In this document: positions 61,451-64,000 of the stretch, one piece after another
Layout of the letters: each line of letters starts with the position of its first letter
Numbering within the stretch: position 1 is the first letter of the stretch
NCBI RefSeq assembly: GCF_000165485.1
Contig: NC_014623.1
Span: 7,582,893 to 7,646,892 of the forward strand
Direction: 5' to 3'
Source of the DNA: Stigmatella aurantiaca DW4/3-1
GTDB taxonomy: Bacteria > Myxococcota > Myxococcia > Myxococcales > Myxococcaceae
DNA: 64,000 nt
Notes under the pieces: generated by a model
Database searches by the model: none
What the model was told of the DNA's origin: nothing
Seen by the model: the letters and a program-made list of their open reading frames with translations, nothing else
Translations under genes and position numbers: made by a program

Positions 61451-63862
61451 ATGAATGTAACAAAAGGTGTGGGAGCACTCTTGCTCCTCAGTGGCTTTTT
61501 GCTGGGCACCGCAGGCTGCTCGAACAAGCGCAGCGAATGTGAGCAAGCCAGTCAATGCCCAGGCCAAGACACGGAATGCCAGACACGCACCTGTGATCAA
61601 GGAACCTGCGGCGTCTCGTTCTCGGCCAGAGGCACGCCAGTGGCAGCCCAGTCTCCAGGTGATTGTCAGAAGAACCAGTGCGATGGAGCCGGTGCCCTCG
61701 AGTCTGTTCCCGACGATGGCGATCCGAGCGACGATGGCAATGCCTGTACCGTCGACTCCTGCCATGCCGGGAAGACGGTCCACACCCCCGTCGACGGTTC
61801 CATGCGTGAGCTCCCAACAGAACAGCTCTCCGCCGTGGGGGCCGCTCCGGTCGCCATGGTGGCGGCGGACCTGAATGGGGATGGCCAAACCGATCTCGTG
61901 GCCGCCAACAGCGGCAGCAACAACGTGAGCGTCCTCCTCAACCAAGGTGGCACCTTCTCTCCCGCCACCCACTACTCCGCTGGAACCAGCCCCGCTTCGC
62001 TGGCGGTGGCGGACTTGAACCAGGACGGCAAGCCCGACCTCGCCGTCTCCAATGCCACCAGCGGCGACGTGAGCGTGTTGCTCAACCAAGGCAACGGACG
62101 TTTCACCCCTGCACTTCCCGCCAACGTGGGCGCGAAGCTTGGTTCGGTGGCGGCAGCGGATCTGAACGGGGATGGCAAGCCCGACCTCGCCATTGCCAAC
62201 ACCGGCAGCCGCACGGTGAGCATTCTCCTCAACCAAGGCAGCGGCACCTTCGCCCCGGCAGACTTCTACACCGTGGACGAGGACCCTTCCTCCGTCGCCG
62301 TGGCGGACTTGAACGGGGACGGCAAGCCCGACCTCGTCATTGCCAACACTGGCAGCGCCAGCGTGAGCGTCCTGCTCAACCAGGGGAACGGCACCTTCTC
62401 CGCGGGAGGCCGCGCCAGCACGGGCGCTTTCCCCTCTTCCGTGACGGCGGTGGATCTCAATGGCGACGGGAAACCCGACCTCGCTGTCGCCAACGGCAAC
62501 AGCTACGACGTGAGCGTGCTGATCAACCAAGGGGATGGCACTTTTGCCGTGGCGCACTACGGCGCTGGAGGCGGTCCCTCGGCGGTGGTGGCGGCGGACC
62601 TGAACGGCGATGGACGACCTGATCTCGCCGTCTCAAACAGCAGCAGCGGCAACGTGAGCGTCCTGCTCAACCGGGGGAACGGTTCCTTCGAGAATGCAAT
62701 TCACTACGGCGGTGGAAAGCGCCTCTGTGCGGTGGCTGCATTGGATCTGAATGGCGACGGAAAGCTCGACCTTGCCGCCTTGAGCTTCGCCAGGGGGAGC
62801 GTGAGCACATTTCTCAACCAGGGCGACGGAACTTTCGCCGCGGCAGTCCACCACAGCGTGAAGACAAACCCCCAAGCGCTGGCGGCAACAGACCTGAACC
62901 ATGATGGTCAAATTGATCTTGTCACCGTGAATTACAACCTCTCCAATCTAAGCGTGCTGATGAACCGAGGCCAAGGCTCGTTCGCCCCAGCCATCCAATC
63001 CAAAGTGGGGACGAACCTCACCTCGGTAGCCGCAGCGGACCTGAATGGCGATGGCAGGCCAGACCTCGCCGTCACGAGTGCGCTCAGCGGTACCGTGGAG
63101 GTGCTGCTCAACTACGGCCAAGGCACCTTCGCCGCCGCGGTCCCCTACAACGTGGGGGAATACCCCTCCTCGGTGGTGGCTGCGGAACTCAATGGGGATG
63201 GCAAGCCCGACCTCGCCGTCACCACTCAAGAAAGCCATCACGTGAGTGTGCTCCTCAACCAGGGCACCGGGACCTTCGCCGCCGCAGTCCCCTACGATGT
63301 GGGAGCAGGCCCTAAGGCCGTTACAGCAGCGGACCTGAACGGCGATGGAGTAGCCGACCTTGTTACGGCGAATGACACCAGCGCCACCGTGAGCGTGCTC
63401 CTCAACCAAGGCAACGGGACCTTCGCCGCCGCGGTCCCCTTCAGCGTGGGCCTCCGCCCTTCTTCGGTGACGGCCGCGGATCTGAACGGAGACGGCAAGG
63501 TGGATCTCGCCGTTGCAAACAAAGCCAGCCATGACGTGAGCGTGTTGCTCAATCAGGACCGCGCGGCCTTCGCGCCAGCGGTCCATTACCAGGCCGGGAC
63601 AGAGCCCCAAGGGGTGACGGCAGCGGATTTGAATGGGGACGGCAAACCCGATCTCGCCGTCGCGAATTGGACCAGCGGCGAAGTGAGCCTGCTGCTCAAC
63701 CAGGGCGATGGGACCTTCACCGCCACAGCCGGGTACAGCGTGGGAATGGATTCCAACGCGGTGACGGCAGCGGACCTGAACGGCGATGGAAAAGCCGACC
63801 TGGCCGTCACACACCAATACAGTTCCACCGTGAGCGTGCTGCTCAGCACCTGCTTGCCCTGA
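61451..63862 (+). CDS. FG-GAP/VCBS-repeat lipoprotein with Cys-rich head
   Basis: 803 residues. The leader ends with lipobox GTAGC. The first 90 mature residues hold about ten Cys in a C-x(n)-C pattern (SECEQASQCPGQDTECQTRT), common in myxobacterial surface lipoproteins. Then come 14 repeats of roughly 46 residues, each with a DLNGDGKPDL calcium-binding loop and VSVLLNQG, which should form seven-bladed beta-propeller(s) of the integrin type. A surface adhesion or ligand-binding role is inferred. ATG 61451. Divergent from the small Cys-rich gene. Confidence 0.88.
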   Translation: MNVTKGVGALLLLSGFLLGTAGCSNKRSECEQASQCPGQDTECQTRTCDQGTCGVSFSARGTPVAAQSPGDCQKNQCDGAGALESVPDDGDPSDDGNACTVDSCHAGKTVHTPVDGSMRELPTEQLSAVGAAPVAMVAADLNGDGQTDLVAANSGSNNVSVLLNQGGTFSPATHYSAGTSPASLAVADLNQDGKPDLAVSNATSGDVSVLLNQGNGRFTPALPANVGAKLGSVAAADLNGDGKPDLAIANTGSRTVSILLNQGSGTFAPADFYTVDEDPSSVAVADLNGDGKPDLVIANTGSASVSVLLNQGNGTFSAGGRASTGAFPSSVTAVDLNGDGKPDLAVANGNSYDVSVLINQGDGTFAVAHYGAGGGPSAVVAADLNGDGRPDLAVSNSSSGNVSVLLNRGNGSFENAIHYGGGKRLCAVAALDLNGDGKLDLAALSFARGSVSTFLNQGDGTFAAAVHHSVKTNPQALAATDLNHDGQIDLVTVNYNLSNLSVLMNRGQGSFAPAIQSKVGTNLTSVAAADLNGDGRPDLAVTSALSGTVEVLLNYGQGTFAAAVPYNVGEYPSSVVAAELNGDGKPDLAVTTQESHHVSVLLNQGTGTFAAAVPYDVGAGPKAVTAADLNGDGVADLVTANDTSATVSVLLNQGNGTFAAAVPFSVGLRPSSVTAADLNGDGKVDLAVANKASHDVSVLLNQDRAAFAPAVHYQAGTEPQGVTAADLNGDGKPDLAVANWTSGEVSLLLNQGDGTFTATAGYSVGMDSNAVTAADLNGDGKADLAVTHQYSSTVSVLLSTCLP
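61850..63850 (+). repeat. 14 DNA repeats of about 138 bp coding FG-GAP units
   Basis: The core string GACCTGAACGG(G/C)GA(T/C)GG recurs about every 138 bp, 14 times, with several neighbouring units closely similar at DNA level. Two complete seven-bladed propellers would use all 14. Confidence 0.8.
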
Positions 63863-64000
63863 ACCAGACGTGTTCGCCCACCCCCACGAAGCGCCTCAGC
63901 TGGCCCCAACCGCCAACCGGCCATCCACCGCATGCCACGCCGGAAACGCTTCCGGAGATGCCTTAGAGCGCCGAGAAAGGCAGCGAGACCGATGTCCAAA
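63863..64000. other. Window end, no gene seen
   Basis: 138 bases after the FG-GAP gene. A minus-strand open frame runs through but overlaps the FG-GAP gene and has no likeness. Confidence 0.4.

Noticed and set aside
63586-63999. Minus-strand frame at the right end
   Set aside because: Most of it is antisense to the last FG-GAP repeats and it shows no family likeness or ribosome binding site.
1-64000. Mobile elements, prophage, rRNA or tRNA genes
   Set aside because: No transposase, integrase, phage structural gene, terminal inverted repeat, or tRNA-like cloverleaf was recognised by eye; a tRNAscan and ISfinder run would settle it.

Overview
The window reads as chromosomal DNA of a GC-rich delta-type bacterium, most probably a fruiting myxobacterium of the Cystobacter/Stigmatella/Archangium type. 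Support for this: very high GC with frequent GTG and TTG starts; three eukaryote-like Ser/Thr kinases plus a PP2C phosphatase in 64 kb; DUF4388 (PATAN) proteins; a CFI-box protein; an FG-GAP lipoprotein with a Cys-rich head; and a secreted subtilase and a glucan-binding cytochrome. The assignment rests on protein character only. No rRNA, tRNA, CRISPR array, phage, transposon or plasmid gene was recognised.

Layout. 0-9.7 kb is envelope and secretion: the end of an M16 peptidase, a lipoprotein subtilase, an OmpA/TSP3 porin-like protein, a TlpA-like thioredoxin overlapping a CFI-box protein, an HtrA protease, a small zinc-knuckle-like protein and TrmJ. 9.7-17.3 kb holds a lipoprotein, purC and purB (convergent), a kinase fused to a formylglycine-generating-enzyme domain, dut, an M23 peptidase and a membrane protein. 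17.4-28.5 kb, all on the minus strand, is the translation/RNA cluster rimP-nusA-ylxR-infB-ylxP-rbfA-truB-(MoaD-like)-rpsO-pnp. 28.7-34.7 kb, all plus, carries a nitrilase-family amidase, a FecR lipoprotein overlapping a LysM/Fn3 protein, an HD-GYP phosphodiesterase, a DUF971 protein and a kinase with a PEGA domain. 34.7-37.5 kb, minus, is panB-panC-smpB-sspB, joining pantothenate synthesis to trans-translation and ClpXP delivery. 37.6-43.4 kb has a deoxynucleoside kinase, rsmA, tsaD and a receiver-DUF4388-TPR protein.

43.6-49.0 kb is the most striking part: a 1807-codon protein with a DUF4388-like head, a very long LAEEAR hexapeptide array (about 2 kb of 18-bp repeats with a 222-bp higher-order period), a J domain and TPRs. 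It lies behind the receiver-DUF4388-TPR gene on the same strand. I infer a two-gene scaffold or polarity module; no function is shown by sequence alone.

49-64 kb contains trmL, DUF192, a PP2C phosphatase, a 0.7-kb gene-poor stretch with a sugar-dehydrogenase remnant and two paired direct repeats, a secreted CBM56-like/DUF1111 di-heme protein, murU-amgK for cell-wall sugar recycling, cystathionine beta-synthase, a third kinase, a large membrane protein, a small Cys-rich secreted protein and an FG-GAP-repeat lipoprotein. The last 138 bases hold no gene I can support.
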